From the NCBI GenBank assembly GCA_027494035.1, contig JAOSJQ010000001.1:1674001-1738000 (forward strand): a stretch of DNA of 64,000 bases. Direction: 5' to 3'. Position 1 is the stretch's first letter; the number at the start of each line of letters is the position of its first letter. A program made the translations under genes and the position numbers. Under the pieces are notes generated by a model. That model was given only the letters and a program-made list of their open reading frames with translations. It ran no database searches and had not been told where the DNA came from. Source of the stretch: UTCFX2 sp002050125. Lineage in GTDB: Bacteria; Chloroflexota; Anaerolineae; Anaerolineales; UBA4823. Shown one piece after another: positions 17,050 through 25,446 of this stretch.

Positions 17050-18245
17050 CTAGCCACCTGACAGTTTGGACTTAGCGGTAAGAACATAGGATAACTTGAA
17101 AATGAAGTGCATTGGTCAAACACCTCTCAATAAAACGCAAGCCGATTTGGAAGATGCAGAGATCGCGGCGCTCTGCACGATCGACCAAATGGCGCAGGCC
17201 ATTGCGAATGGTTCGAGTTCCGATCGAGATCAGCCAAACATACAGCAAGGCCACCGCTAAAGTCAGTCGAGACAAGCGATCAAAGTGACGTAACAGCGTA
17301 CACTCCAGGTCAAAACCATGCTTTTTCAAATCGCCAAACATCTCATCGATCCACATTCTGTAGCGATAGAAACGCAAGGCGATGTCCCGATCTGGCAGAT
17401 TGGTAGCCAGGCACCAGGGGTCTTTCTCGCCGACTTTCCAATGGATCAGCAAATTGACCGGATAAATCTCCTTAGCAGTCAAGCAACCATTTCCGAGCCA
17501 GATACTTTGACCGGGTCTTTGGATGAAGCTGCCGAATGGTTGCCAACCTCTGGTTTCATCGAACCAGAGCAGAGTATCGGTTTTCTGGTGCAAGATATAG
17601 AACCAATGCCAGCGATCCAACTGTCGCAAGACAGCGATCGAGCCAAATTCGCAGTCACCGACCAGAAAAACGGCTGCTTTTTGAGGGATCAGGCTGCGAA
17701 CATAGGCCAACAAAGCCAACTGCTTGCTGGCTGTGCTGTGCCCCTTGACGTGCTTGACCCAGGTCCAGGCGATGGGAATAGCTCTTTTCCGATAAGCCAG
17801 GCACACAATCAACAATTGGTGCCCGAAACCAATCTTGGTGCCATCCACTATCAAACGGATTTCTCCCAGGTTCCGATACTGCCGGTCCAACCATTCACAA
17901 GCAATCGGTGCGTACCATTCCCGCACGCGAATAGCCGGGTTATCCAACCATCTGCTCAAGCGCCGGGTTGTACTCAGCAGCTTCGCCCTTCCAGGGATCT
18001 TCCCAGCGATGCGGCTCAGACAAACCGAGCGGCTTTGATAGATACCCACCATCAGCCAGACAATGTTCCGAATTTGGGTAATCCGTTGTCCAGGGCGCAA
18101 TTCCTGAATCCGCTGAAACCATGTATGATAGAGCTTGTTGATCGGCATTGGTCATCTCCGGTTGGTGTATTCTGTGGAAAGAACTACTTTAACCGGTTTG
18201 ATCTCGCCGATCAACTATTCTTTTGTTAAAGTGTCAGGTGGCTAG
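17050..18245 (-). mobile_element. Complete IS4-type element, 1196 bp
   Basis: The ends are CTAGCCACCTGACAGTTT and, in reverse complement, CTAGCCACCTGACACTTT, which differ at one base. The transposase gene is intact. No target duplication is seen: the left flank is the interior of a broken transposase gene and the right flank is an unrelated AT-rich stretch. A deletion or recombination after insertion would explain that. The same family gives the fragment at 5961-6135 and the distinct copy at 25446-26640. Confidence 0.85.
17072..18148 (-). CDS. IS4-family DDE transposase
   Basis: This 358-residue protein has catalytic segments in LIVDGTKIGFG (first Asp) and FLVGDCEFGSIAVL (second Asp). A Y-R-E-K-like helix lies in YRYRMWIDEMFGDLKKHGFD, with the acidic residue of the triad. 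The N-terminal half is basic, as expected for end binding. It is the same length as the transposase at 25542-26618 and clearly homologous but not identical, so two related IS types live here. No frame damage is seen, so it could be active. Confidence 0.9.
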   Translation of the reverse strand: MPINKLYHTWFQRIQELRPGQRITQIRNIVWLMVGIYQSRSVCLSRIAGKIPGRAKLLSTTRRLSRWLDNPAIRVREWYAPIACEWLDRQYRNLGEIRLIVDGTKIGFGHQLLIVCLAYRKRAIPIAWTWVKHVKGHSTASKQLALLAYVRSLIPQKAAVFLVGDCEFGSIAVLRQLDRWHWFYILHQKTDTLLWFDETRGWQPFGSFIQRPGQSIWLGNGCLTAKEIYPVNLLIHWKVGEKDPWCLATNLPDRDIALRFYRYRMWIDEMFGDLKKHGFDLECTLLRHFDRLSRLTLAVALLYVWLISIGTRTIRNGLRHLVDRAERRDLCIFQIGLRFIERCLTNALHFQVILCSYR

Positions 18246-18263
18246 TAGCTATTCTAATAATTT

Positions 18264-19438
18264 TTCTCTACCGTACATTAATAACCTCAGGTCCAGGCTG
18301 AAACCAAAATAGGGGTTCAAAATCCCAATTGCGTTTCAGACAATGACGGAGCCAATCCATGCCTAAGCGAAAAAGACTCTTATCCTGGCGTTCCGTACGG
18401 TCGATCCATGCGGCGTTGTTGTTGGCGATGACTTGTAAACCCTGCAAGATCATCCAAACATAGGCAAGGCAGGCGGCCAACAACAGGCGGCTCAGGCGGG
18501 CAGGATCGGACAGATGGCTTTTATGAATGTGAAAGCCGCGGCTTTTCTGATCGGAAAAGAAGGTCTCGATCCGATATCTACGCCGGTAATAGCGGCAGGT
18601 TTGGTACTTGTCTTCCAGATTGCTAAGCAAGTAGATGGGATTTTCATAGTTGCTGCTCCACCACCCGACCAGGTTGACTTGCACCGAGGCGGCTTGTGTA
18701 AACCCAACTTGGCGATACTGCATGACGCTCTTTTTCTGTAGGGGCATGTCGGCAATGGGGTGCTCTCCTTGTGGGCTGTGCACGTAAATCTGTGGAGATG
18801 TGCGTAAAACGTACTTCCAGGAAGTGTTTTCTTGCAGCCAAAGCAGCATTTCAGTAGTGTCATACTCCGCATCACCCATCAAGATCACCTCTACCCCTTC
18901 GGGAAGCAGCGCTTTGAGCTTTTCGAGCACCTGGATATGGCGCTCGGCGCTGGCGTGGCCTTTCTTACCGGGATAGACTAGCCACACCAACGGTAAGGCG
19001 CGTTTCTTGTAGACGATACCGACCATTAACACCATGCAGTTGCGCCCAACCTGGCTGGCATCCATCACCACCGCCAAGGGCAAAAGCGCCAAGGCGCACA
19101 AGATCTGCCGAGCAAAAGGTAGATAGATCCATTCCTCATCCAAGTGTCTTGTTTGACCCACCTTCGCATGCGCATCTCGATGCTTTTGTCTTTTGCCTGG
19201 ACGGGAACTTCATTGCTCATTTCCGAGAGTTGGGCTTTCTTGCTCAATACAATGCCAGTGATCATCATTGCTAAGGTGACCACATGACCAGGATGATGCA
19301 GTTTGACCATTTGCTTCAACGTTTTCAGCACTTTTGTGTATACTTTGTAGCGATCAGTCATCGGGTATCCTCTCTTAGGTTTTGTCACCCTTGAGTGTAC
19401 CTTATGACTGATCATCCTTCACTTTGTACGGTAGAGAA
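18264..19438 (-). mobile_element. IS4-type element with frameshifted transposase
   Basis: The ends share TTCTCTACCGTACA as inverted repeats at 18264-18277 and 19425-19438. The interior holds one transposase gene in two frames. It begins only 18 bases after the neighbouring IS at 17050-18245. No target duplication was recognised. Confidence 0.75.
18268..19361 (-). pseudogene. IS4-family transposase, single frameshift
   Basis: The N-terminal frame (ATG at 19361) gives MTDRYKVYTKVLKTLKQMV and ends soon after RRWVKQDT. The rest continues in another frame with EEWIYLPFARQILCALALL, the first catalytic Asp in VVMDASQVGRNCMVLM, LMGDAEYDTTEML, and RRRYRIETFFSDQKSRGF with the last Glu. One missing T near 19141 would join them. 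A programmed shift is possible for ISs, but no slippery A-run is present, so inactivation or sequence error is more likely. Confidence 0.78.
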
Positions 19439-19533
19439 TTCCTTTTCTAAACCGGTAATGTGAGCCTTTTTACCGCAAACCCTGACCAACAATGGTTATT
19501 GTAAGTCATCTGCCAAAACGCGCTTGGTGGCTC

Positions 19534-19866
19534 CTAGGTATCTTTACTCTTCTTAATAAATTCCTCAAGATCACTTCCTCTAATCCTCACAGCACTACCC
19601 ACCCGGACCGTTGGTATCTCCCCGCGCTGCATCATCCGGTATGCCATTGAACGGCTTACCTGTAGGATATCTGCAACTTCCTTAGCTTTGAGAAGCTTTT
19701 TCGAACCAGGCATGATTTGATCGCCCTCCGGCTCCCGATCAGGCATATGCTTCGTCGTTCTAGGTTGGGATGGAGCCAGCATCTCCTGCCGCGCCCATTC
19801 CAGTAACAGCTGAATTGCCTTAGCGAGTTGGTTGGCGACTTCTTCGGACGTAATCTGCTTGTTCAT
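19534..19866 (-). CDS. Excisionase-like helix-turn-helix protein
   Basis: The 110-residue product ends in a typical excisionase/MerR-like winged HTH: KLLKAKEVADILQVSRSMAY, then RGEIPTVRVGSAVRIRGSDL. AAAGGGG precedes the ATG at 19866, which is a better start than two upstream Met codons. Proteins of this type direct excision of integrated elements or regulate their genes. It opens the putative mobile-element block and is divergent from the XRE gene. No integrase gene is visible in the window. Confidence 0.75.
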   Translation of the reverse strand: MNKQITSEEVANQLAKAIQLLLEWARQEMLAPSQPRTTKHMPDREPEGDQIMPGSKKLLKAKEVADILQVSRSMAYRMMQRGEIPTVRVGSAVRIRGSDLEEFIKKSKDT

Positions 19867-19970
19867 TCTGTAGACCCCTTTCTTGTGGGCGAGTAGGTGG
19901 TTATTCACTCGGTATGAGCCCGATAGTGGGAATCAAGAGTATTTTAATGACAAATAGGCTTATTTACCCC

Positions 19971-20000
19971 TTGCATTCCCATACACTCTCGTGGTACAAT
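19971..20000 (+). promoter_or_regulatory. Probable sigma-70 type promoter of the XRE-ImmA operon
   Basis: TTGCAT at 19971-19976 and TACAAT at 19995-20000 are separated by 18 bases and lie 55 bases upstream of the XRE start codon. Confidence 0.5.
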
Positions 20001-20008
20001 GTTTTCTG

Positions 20009-20037
20009 TGGTTAACACGTTGGTTAATTGTGGTTAT
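20009..20037 (+). promoter_or_regulatory. Three iterated TGGTTAA motifs, probable operator
   Basis: TGGTTAA occurs at 20009 and 20021 and as TGGTTAT at 20031, all in the same direction. They follow the probable -10 box directly, so a protein bound here would block transcription. The XRE protein encoded next is the natural candidate for autoregulation. Confidence 0.45.
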
Positions 20038-20054
20038 TTACACGAGATGAGAAC

Positions 20055-20492
20055 ATGACAGAAAAAGAAAGCATTTTTGCTGAGAAACTGGAAAAACTAT
20101 TCGATGAAGTCCGTAAACCAGATGGATCAAAATACACACAAACGGAGGTTGTTGAGGGAACCGATGGGGTTTTAACGCGTGTCTACCTGTGGAAGCTGCG
20201 CAAGGGACACGCCACGAATCCTGGATTTCATATCATCAAGGCGCTGGCTGATTTCTTTGGCGTGGACACGAACTACTTCACGCAGGATGAGGAGAGCGCC
20301 GAAGTGAAAGAGAAAACCAAACCTACAGGCAGGTATTTCGAGGAAATTCAAACCCGAGCAGCGAAGATGGATGATAAAGCCCAAAAAGCGATTCTCGATA
20401 TGATGGATTTTATTCTTAGCACACAAAAGAGTGAGATATCAGGAGGTATTAGCAGTGGAACCGAACCCTCAAGTGCGGAACATCCTGACTGA
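20055..20492 (+). CDS. XRE-family transcriptional regulator
   Basis: This 145-residue cytoplasmic protein has an N-terminal Cro/C1-like HTH, seen in KYTQTEVVEGTDGVLTRVYL followed by KGHATNPGFHIIKALADFFG. The C-terminal third is helical and charged. An ATG at 20055 is preferred over one nine codons upstream. Its 3' end overlaps the next gene by 38 bases, so the two are cotranscribed. In ImmR/ImmA-type pairs the peptidase cleaves the repressor, and that relationship is inferred here. Confidence 0.82.
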   Translation: MTEKESIFAEKLEKLFDEVRKPDGSKYTQTEVVEGTDGVLTRVYLWKLRKGHATNPGFHIIKALADFFGVDTNYFTQDEESAEVKEKTKPTGRYFEEIQTRAAKMDDKAQKAILDMMDFILSTQKSEISGGISSGTEPSSAEHPD

Positions 20493-20967
20493 CCTGAATT
20501 ACGATTTTCGCGCCTTCACGATTGAACACTTTGCCAATTGGATCGAGACCATTAAGGGTCGCAAGATCCTCCTGATTCCCTGGCAAATGCCATCTGGACT
20601 GTTTGGGGCATGGATGTCGGATGGTGAGATTCCACAGGAGTATTTCTTCTTCCGCAAAAATGCAGAACGACTCCTGCAAATCCATATTCAACTGCATGAG
20701 TTATCTCACTATCTATGTGATCACCCAACCAAGAAAATCACGAAAAAGCAAATCGAAGAAGCACTTGAGAAGGGGATCGCATTACCCTTCGATGAGATGG
20801 TGAAACTGCGCTCGGCTGACAAGAGCGCATATGAATGCGAAGCCGAATCTCTGGCCAGCTTGATCCAGGAACAGATTATCCGGAATTCCCAAATCGAGCA
20901 GCTCACCCGGGGGATATCTTCAGATAAAAAGGTTGCCGACTCGCTCAAAAACCTGGGGCTGATCTAA
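20455..20967 (+). CDS. ImmA/IrrE-type metallopeptidase
   Basis: The GTG at 20455 follows AGGAGG by 8 bases, which decides the start. The 170-residue protein has the zinc motif HELSH at residues 81-85 with further acidic residues downstream (AYECEAESLASL). This matches gluzincins of the ImmA/IrrE group, which cleave a partner repressor when a signal arrives. The overlap with the XRE gene upstream and the TAATG overlap with the membrane protein downstream mark one tightly coupled operon. Confidence 0.82.
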   Translation: MEPNPQVRNILTDLNYDFRAFTIEHFANWIETIKGRKILLIPWQMPSGLFGAWMSDGEIPQEYFFFRKNAERLLQIHIQLHELSHYLCDHPTKKITKKQIEEALEKGIALPFDEMVKLRSADKSAYECEAESLASLIQEQIIRNSQIEQLTRGISSDKKVADSLKNLGLI

Positions 20968-22070
20968 TGAACCCCGCCATTGAGATTTCCTTGTGTGTTT
21001 TGGCGTGGTTAATTGCGCTGAACCGCGGTCGCAAAGCCCTGCTGAACTGGGCATGGAAGACCGACCCAACTGCTTTCCTGGTAGGAGCTGCTTCCCTGTT
21101 CTTTGCGCTTACCATGACTTTTCTGGTAACGCCTTTGAGCGACGTAGTCAACCGCCTGACAATGCCGAATATTTCGCGCCTGTTAGCGTATAGCTTTGTA
21201 TCGGTGACACTCTATCTAACAACTTCATCATCTCTGATTACCTTCCCAATTCCACAAAATCTGCGCCATCAGAGATTTCTCAAGCCTTATCTCCTGGGAA
21301 CTCTGGGACTACTGCTCGTTTTGTGCGTCTTTTTCGTATCTCATACCCCTGAATGGGAAGAGCAACCGATTCCAGCAACTGCCGCTGAAATGGTATTCAA
21401 ATTGGTGATGTTCACCCATGCCATCGTTTTATGCACGATTATTGCGGTAGCCTGTCTTCACTACGTCAACCAGGAAAAAGTTGCTGTCACCAAATACCGG
21501 ATTGCCACGATCAGTTTCACGGCGATGTGCGGAGGGGCTTTTTTCTTTACCAAGTCGTTGTTAGCCCTGAGTTTTCTCTGGCATTCCTTGGGTGCAGAGT
21601 GGATCCATTCGCTTTCCAAGCTGCTCATGGTTGCGACGGCCATGTTATGGGGCGGTTCGTTCATTCACAGCAAGACGTATGCCCGTGTTCTGGCTTATTC
21701 CCGGGGAATTCGCTACTGGACTGCCTTTCAAGATTTGGTATACCTGGTTGACCGGCTGGAACACCTGTGCCCGCCAGTCGGGATGGAGATGAGCCGGCCT
21801 GACTTTTGGGAGTATTTACGCCGCTCCGATTATTACCTCTACCGGGCAATGGTGCATATCCTGGATGGCAAAACATTGATCGCTGACTACCTGGACGATA
21901 CGATCCCGGTAAACAAGCTGCTTGCCAGGTGGAAAACGGACAGTTACCTGGAAGCTACCCGTGTGAACACGATTCTACGAGAGATCAAAGCCGATGAGGA
22001 ATACTTGGAGATGATCTCGGCATATCGACAGGCGAGTAGAAAGTTGATGCAGGCACATGGAAGAGCTTGA
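20967..22070 (+). CDS. Polytopic membrane protein, MAB_1171c/DUF6545-like
   Basis: This 367-residue protein has about seven hydrophobic segments in the first 235 residues. A soluble C-terminal domain of about 130 residues follows, with LVYLVDRLEHLCPPVGMEMS and a helical tail. The layout matches proteins called MAB_1171c family in actinobacteria, where they also sit beside XRE and ImmA-like genes. Their function is unknown. The soluble domain may pass a membrane signal to the ImmA-type peptidase. Start and upstream stop overlap as TAATG. Confidence 0.65.
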   Translation: MNPAIEISLCVLAWLIALNRGRKALLNWAWKTDPTAFLVGAASLFFALTMTFLVTPLSDVVNRLTMPNISRLLAYSFVSVTLYLTTSSSLITFPIPQNLRHQRFLKPYLLGTLGLLLVLCVFFVSHTPEWEEQPIPATAAEMVFKLVMFTHAIVLCTIIAVACLHYVNQEKVAVTKYRIATISFTAMCGGAFFFTKSLLALSFLWHSLGAEWIHSLSKLLMVATAMLWGGSFIHSKTYARVLAYSRGIRYWTAFQDLVYLVDRLEHLCPPVGMEMSRPDFWEYLRRSDYYLYRAMVHILDGKTLIADYLDDTIPVNKLLARWKTDSYLEATRVNTILREIKADEEYLEMISAYRQASRKLMQAHGRA

Positions 22071-22073
22071 AAG

Positions 22074-22685
22074 ATGGAACGGGCGATGATGCAACCTAAC
22101 ACTTCCAAGGCAGACCGGATGGCTGAAATAATCTCGTACGTCTTCCACCCGCTCTTGATTGTTGTCCCCACTCTGGTAATTGCCATGGTACAGCTCGGGA
22201 GCACGTTTTGGGAGGCGATCTTTTGGACGGTGGTGTCGATTGCGATCGTGAACCTGCCAATGGCGTAATTATTGTTCTGGGGTGTGCGTTCGGGTAAGTA
22301 CAGCGACGCCAGCGTCTCGGTTCGTGAACAGCGCACCAGCATCTACGCGGTCGGTGGTACATGCCTAGTGATTTTGCTGGCTGTGTTGATTATCGGTAAA
22401 GCCTCTGTAGTTATCATTGCTTGCCTGGTGTCGGCGGTAATTGCCACTGTGCTCGGTTACTGGATCAACCGCTATACCAAGCTCAGCCTGCACTCAGCGG
22501 CTATGGCAGGCTGTACTGCGGTTTTATTGTGGACTGCCCCTCTGATCGGTATCATTATGGCGATCTTCGCTCCACTGGTCGGCTGGGCGCGTATCCGTTT
22601 GAAGCATCACACCCCGGTTCAAATTCTGATTGGATGGATGGTGTCAATGATTTGCGTATTTGTAGTATTTCGTTTGATGCTGTAA
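22074..22685 (+). pseudogene. PAP2-like membrane protein with an in-frame TAA
   Basis: The frame from the ATG at 22074 continues to 22685 without a shift but contains TAA at 22266-22268 (after NLPMA). Before the stop, DRMAEIISYVFHPLLIVVPT resembles the first helix of small PAP2-like membrane proteins. After it, FWGVRSGKYSDASVSVREQR and several hydrophobic helices follow. The gene lies 3 bases after the membrane protein gene. Read-through would restore about 203 residues. The catalytic His residues of PAP2 phosphatases are not clear, so the family call is tentative. Confidence 0.6.
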
Positions 22686-22687
22686 CT

Positions 22688-22703
22688 CCGGCTTAATCGC
22701 CGG
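22688..22703. terminator. Hairpin after the PAP2-like gene
   Basis: CCGGC, loop TTAATC, and GCCGG form a short stem 3 bases past the stop codon. There is no clear T-run, so termination would be weak. Confidence 0.35.
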
Positions 22704-22714
22704 ATGAAATAAAA

Positions 22715-22750
22715 GGACGGCCGCTAACGGGTCAGGTTCGCCGGCCGTCC
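22715..22750. repeat. Inverted repeat GGACGGCCG / CGGCCGTCC
   Basis: Perfect 9-base arms flank an 18-base loop between the PAP2-like and SSB genes. It could be a bidirectional terminator without a T-run or a protein-binding site of the mobile element. Confidence 0.45.
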
Positions 22751-22864
22751 GGGGTGAGCAGGTTGTCATGGCTTTTCCGCCACGGATCGCTGCCCGCTTT
22801 AATTATAACCGAAGGTTCGGTATTGGTTCATCAATCAAAAACTCCTCTTTTCAGGAGGCGGCAC

Positions 22865-23329
22865 ATGGCAAGAAACAATCACGTGTGGGTCAAGGGTGAT
22901 ATTACCGGCGATATATACTTCGATATTTTCAAGTTGGACAATAAGGATGTGCAATTCCTGCGTCTCTACCTGATGGTCAAGGGGGTCAACGGAGTCAAAG
23001 GATTGCGCACCTGCGTCTATGGTCCACTCGCTGAGCTGGTGTATGGCCACGTGCGCAAGGGTAGCCGGCTGGGAGCGATCGGCCACATCCAGCAGCGCAC
23101 TACCCGCCAGGGTAAGATGGTGTTCGAGATCGTAGCGACCGAGGTGGAATTCTTGCGCAACATTGACTGGGAAGCCGGCGACCGAGCCCGTAGAGACCTG
23201 GTGCAGCGCGGATTGTTGCGCCCTTCTTATAAAGATCAGGATAACGGCGGCGGAGCGATCAACGAAGGTTCAGATGAAGACGATAACCTCGCCGCTGCGA
23301 TCCCAGAGGATTTGATTGGCGATGAATGA
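22865..23329 (+). CDS. Single-stranded DNA-binding protein, element-borne
   Basis: The ATG at 22865 follows CAGGAGG, which sets the start. The 154-residue protein has an OB fold of the SSB type, with NHVWVKGDITGDIYFDIF, LYLMVKGVNGVKGL and LGAIGHIQQRTTRQGKMVF. An acidic C-terminal tail (EGSDEDDNLAAAIPEDLIGD) follows, as in SSB proteins that recruit partners. Mobile elements often carry their own SSB. It overlaps the next gene by 8 bases. Confidence 0.78.
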   Translation: MARNNHVWVKGDITGDIYFDIFKLDNKDVQFLRLYLMVKGVNGVKGLRTCVYGPLAELVYGHVRKGSRLGAIGHIQQRTTRQGKMVFEIVATEVEFLRNIDWEAGDRARRDLVQRGLLRPSYKDQDNGGGAINEGSDEDDNLAAAIPEDLIGDE

Positions 23330-23837
23330 GAACCAGGAAATCCATATCCCAATCAGCACACTGGTCATCCTGGCTTTGCTGGTTCTGCTTGCCATCGGTG
23401 GGATTGCCAGTCCGCGCAATGAGGATGGCCGCCCGTTGCTAATGTTGCCCGATGTGAAATCAGTGGATGAGTACCGTCGCCTGGCTCGCGAAGCAGACAA
23501 AGAGCTACGCCTGGTAGATGGCAAAATCACCGCCACTTTGAGTGGGGAGGTTGATGATCTATTCGGACAGACGCGTCGCGCCCAGGAAGTGTTCGAGCAG
23601 ATCCTGCGAATTTCAGAGGAGTTGGACCGGCAGGAAGCACCGCCGGCTTTGGTCGGATTGAAAGAAGACTTGAACCAAACAGCGATGAGCTACCTGGAAG
23701 CCGCCAGGCTGACCTTACGCTGGCTGAGCATTCCCAATCAGGCTAACAGTGAGCAAGCACAGGCTAGACTGGCTGAAGCGCGAACAAGCCTGACCGAACT
23801 GGAGAAAAGCCAATGGCTGCAGACGACATCACCGTAG
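23322..23837 (+). CDS. Membrane-anchored coiled-coil protein, unknown
   Basis: The 171-residue protein starts with a hydrophobic helix at about residues 10-31 (LVILALLVLLAIGGIA). A long, charged, helix-prone region follows, rich in Glu, Arg and Ala, with no recognised domain. Overlaps with the SSB gene on one side and the coiled-coil/nuclease-like gene on the other point to one operon. A structural role at the membrane in DNA transfer or replication is possible but not shown. Confidence 0.65.
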   Translation: MNENQEIHIPISTLVILALLVLLAIGGIASPRNEDGRPLLMLPDVKSVDEYRRLAREADKELRLVDGKITATLSGEVDDLFGQTRRAQEVFEQILRISEELDRQEAPPALVGLKEDLNQTAMSYLEAARLTLRWLSIPNQANSEQAQARLAEARTSLTELEKSQWLQTTSP

Positions 23838-25087
23838 AGAACCTGCGGCAGTTGCTGCATATCCAGACCGAGTTGCGCGAGCAGGCTGAAACCAAGGGAC
23901 GCAAAGCCCAGCGTGTTCTCGTGGGTCTTTTAGAAACCTTCGCCCCAGACGAAGTTGACCAACGCCTGAAATCTGCTCGTCCACTGGATAGCCTGCCCGT
24001 TGAGGAGCTCGAGCAGTTGGTGCGCCAGCACATCGGCAACCAGCTTCATCAAGCCCAGGTGCTTCTGAAAGATAGCCAGAGCGCTAAAACCTTGCAGCAC
24101 AATCGCGACCAGCTGGATAAGCTGCGCAGTCAAGACGAATCTTTGCGTGAGGAGAATGCTCGACTTGTCAGCCAGGTTACCAGCCTTGAAATTGAACGGA
24201 ATAATTTACTCAATCAGGTAACGGCGCTGCAAAGTGTGTCGCCGGTCTCTTTGGAGCAGGTCATGAACAAAGATGATAATAAGCAAGCTGATTCAGAAAA
24301 AAGTGATGCCCGGCCTCCAGAACCGGATTGGATGATGGAATGGCGCCAGTCCGAAACCTTCGAGCGCGACGCACGCATCCTGACCATGATCGGCGAGACT
24401 GGTCTGGCACGCCGCCCGTTGATCGAAGCACAAGCTGCCGAGATGTTCGGGATCAAGAAAGCTGGCGGCAGCATCCAGGCATTATTGTCTCGCTTAGGCG
24501 AATTGAAATTGATCGATACTTTCCGTCCCTGGGAGGCGGACGGCGCTGGCACAGGCGGCAGGTTTCCGGATCTGGTACGGCTGGCAGAACGCGGCCAAAT
24601 GGCATACTGGCTACTCACTGGCGAAAACCCTGGTATGAACGAGTACGACCTCCTGTTAGAACGCCATGTCTCCCCGGAGCACACCCTGCTCAACCTGCAG
24701 GCTGCAGATGTGTTGCGTGAGGCCGGTTACCAGGTTAACCTGACCCCACCGGATGTGAATTTACCGGACGGCGGCCTGTTCAAACCCGACCTGGTGTTGA
24801 TCGATGGACAAGGCACATTGCTCTTTGTCGAAGTGGAGCGCGATACAGATAAAAACGTCGAGCAGCGCCAGGCGAAGTGGCGAAATTTCTACCAGGCCAG
24901 CGGTGGGAAGATGTTCGTGGTGTGTGATAACCGCTCTTGCATGCGCAATATACGCAGCGAGATCAACTACTGCCTGGGGAATAGATCATTGGTTGTTTCT
25001 CTCACCAACCTTGCAGATCTACAAACAGGCAAACGTGGCGACGGTGATAGAATTTGGCTTGAGATCAAGCAGAAAGGTAATGATTAA
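23813..25087 (+). CDS. Coiled-coil protein with PD-(D/E)xK-like C-terminal domain, Replic_Relax-like
   Basis: The 424-residue protein has an N-terminal coiled coil up to about residue 140 (heptads in LREENARLVSQVTSLEIERN). A winged-helix-like middle follows (RDARILTMIGETGLARRPLI). The C-terminal domain has FKPDLVLIDGQGTLLFVEVE, then Lys/Trp/Tyr-rich segments. The spacing of PDLVL and VEVERD fits a PD-(D/E)xK nuclease core, or the replication-relaxation family of plasmid proteins. It is the last gene of the element block and overlaps its neighbour by 25 bases. The specific function is unknown. Confidence 0.62.
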   Translation: MAADDITVENLRQLLHIQTELREQAETKGRKAQRVLVGLLETFAPDEVDQRLKSARPLDSLPVEELEQLVRQHIGNQLHQAQVLLKDSQSAKTLQHNRDQLDKLRSQDESLREENARLVSQVTSLEIERNNLLNQVTALQSVSPVSLEQVMNKDDNKQADSEKSDARPPEPDWMMEWRQSETFERDARILTMIGETGLARRPLIEAQAAEMFGIKKAGGSIQALLSRLGELKLIDTFRPWEADGAGTGGRFPDLVRLAERGQMAYWLLTGENPGMNEYDLLLERHVSPEHTLLNLQAADVLREAGYQVNLTPPDVNLPDGGLFKPDLVLIDGQGTLLFVEVERDTDKNVEQRQAKWRNFYQASGGKMFVVCDNRSCMRNIRSEINYCLGNRSLVVSLTNLADLQTGKRGDGDRIWLEIKQKGND

Positions 25088-25205
25088 GAGGGACTTAGGG
25101 GAAAAATGATACCAGGCACGCATTATCTGTATCTTCCGAGCACTTGATGCCTGTTCAACCGTGTGGGAAAACAACACGCCTCATCATAGCGAAAGAGACT
25201 TGAGC

Positions 25206-25446
25206 ATGAAAGAAAAACATAATTTCACAATCCTTATAGTCGTCAGTATAGTCTTGTTCACCCTTGCAACATCTTGCCAACCACAAGATGATAATCTTCA
25301 AGCCCCAGTTGCTAATTATCAAGAAGCGACACCGGAAACAACTGAACCATTAATCCAGCCCTCCAACTCTACAGCTGCTCCGACGCTGAATGTAGATGAA
25401 ATCCATGCATCGATCGTAAATGCTTTGTTTTCATTGTATATAAAAC
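25206..25446 (+). pseudogene. GH10 lipoprotein, 5' part (signal peptide and start of LppX-like domain)
   Basis: This is the first 80 codons of a gene split by two ISs. It begins with KEKHNFTILIVVSIVLFTL and the lipobox ATSC, then a Pro/Thr/Ser linker and LNVDEIHASIVNALFSLYIK. The IS at 25446-26640 then interrupts it. Joining this part to 26650-26678 and then to 28020-29798 keeps one frame with no stop, giving 682 residues. The signal peptide thus belongs to the xylanase-type enzyme downstream. In the present state the product would end at a TGA just inside the IS. Confidence 0.85.
25438..25445. repeat. Target duplication, left copy (ATATAAAA, possibly ATATAAAAC)
   Basis: ATATAAAA precedes the left end of the IS. 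The same sequence follows its right end at 26641-26648. The next base, C, also matches, so the duplication is 8 or 9 bp. Confidence 0.85.

Noticed and set aside
18268..19361. Programmed frameshift in the IS4-type transposase
   Set aside because: There is no slippery A-run or downstream structure at the shift near 19141, and IS4-family transposases are normally single-frame. A lost base is simpler.
14227..22685. In-frame stops taken as evidence of a recoded genetic code
   Set aside because: TAA, TAG and TGA all terminate intact genes throughout the window. The interrupted frames are confined to a decaying region.
22715..22750. Attachment site of the mobile element
   Set aside because: The inverted repeat has no second copy in the window and no integrase gene nearby, so it cannot be called an att site.
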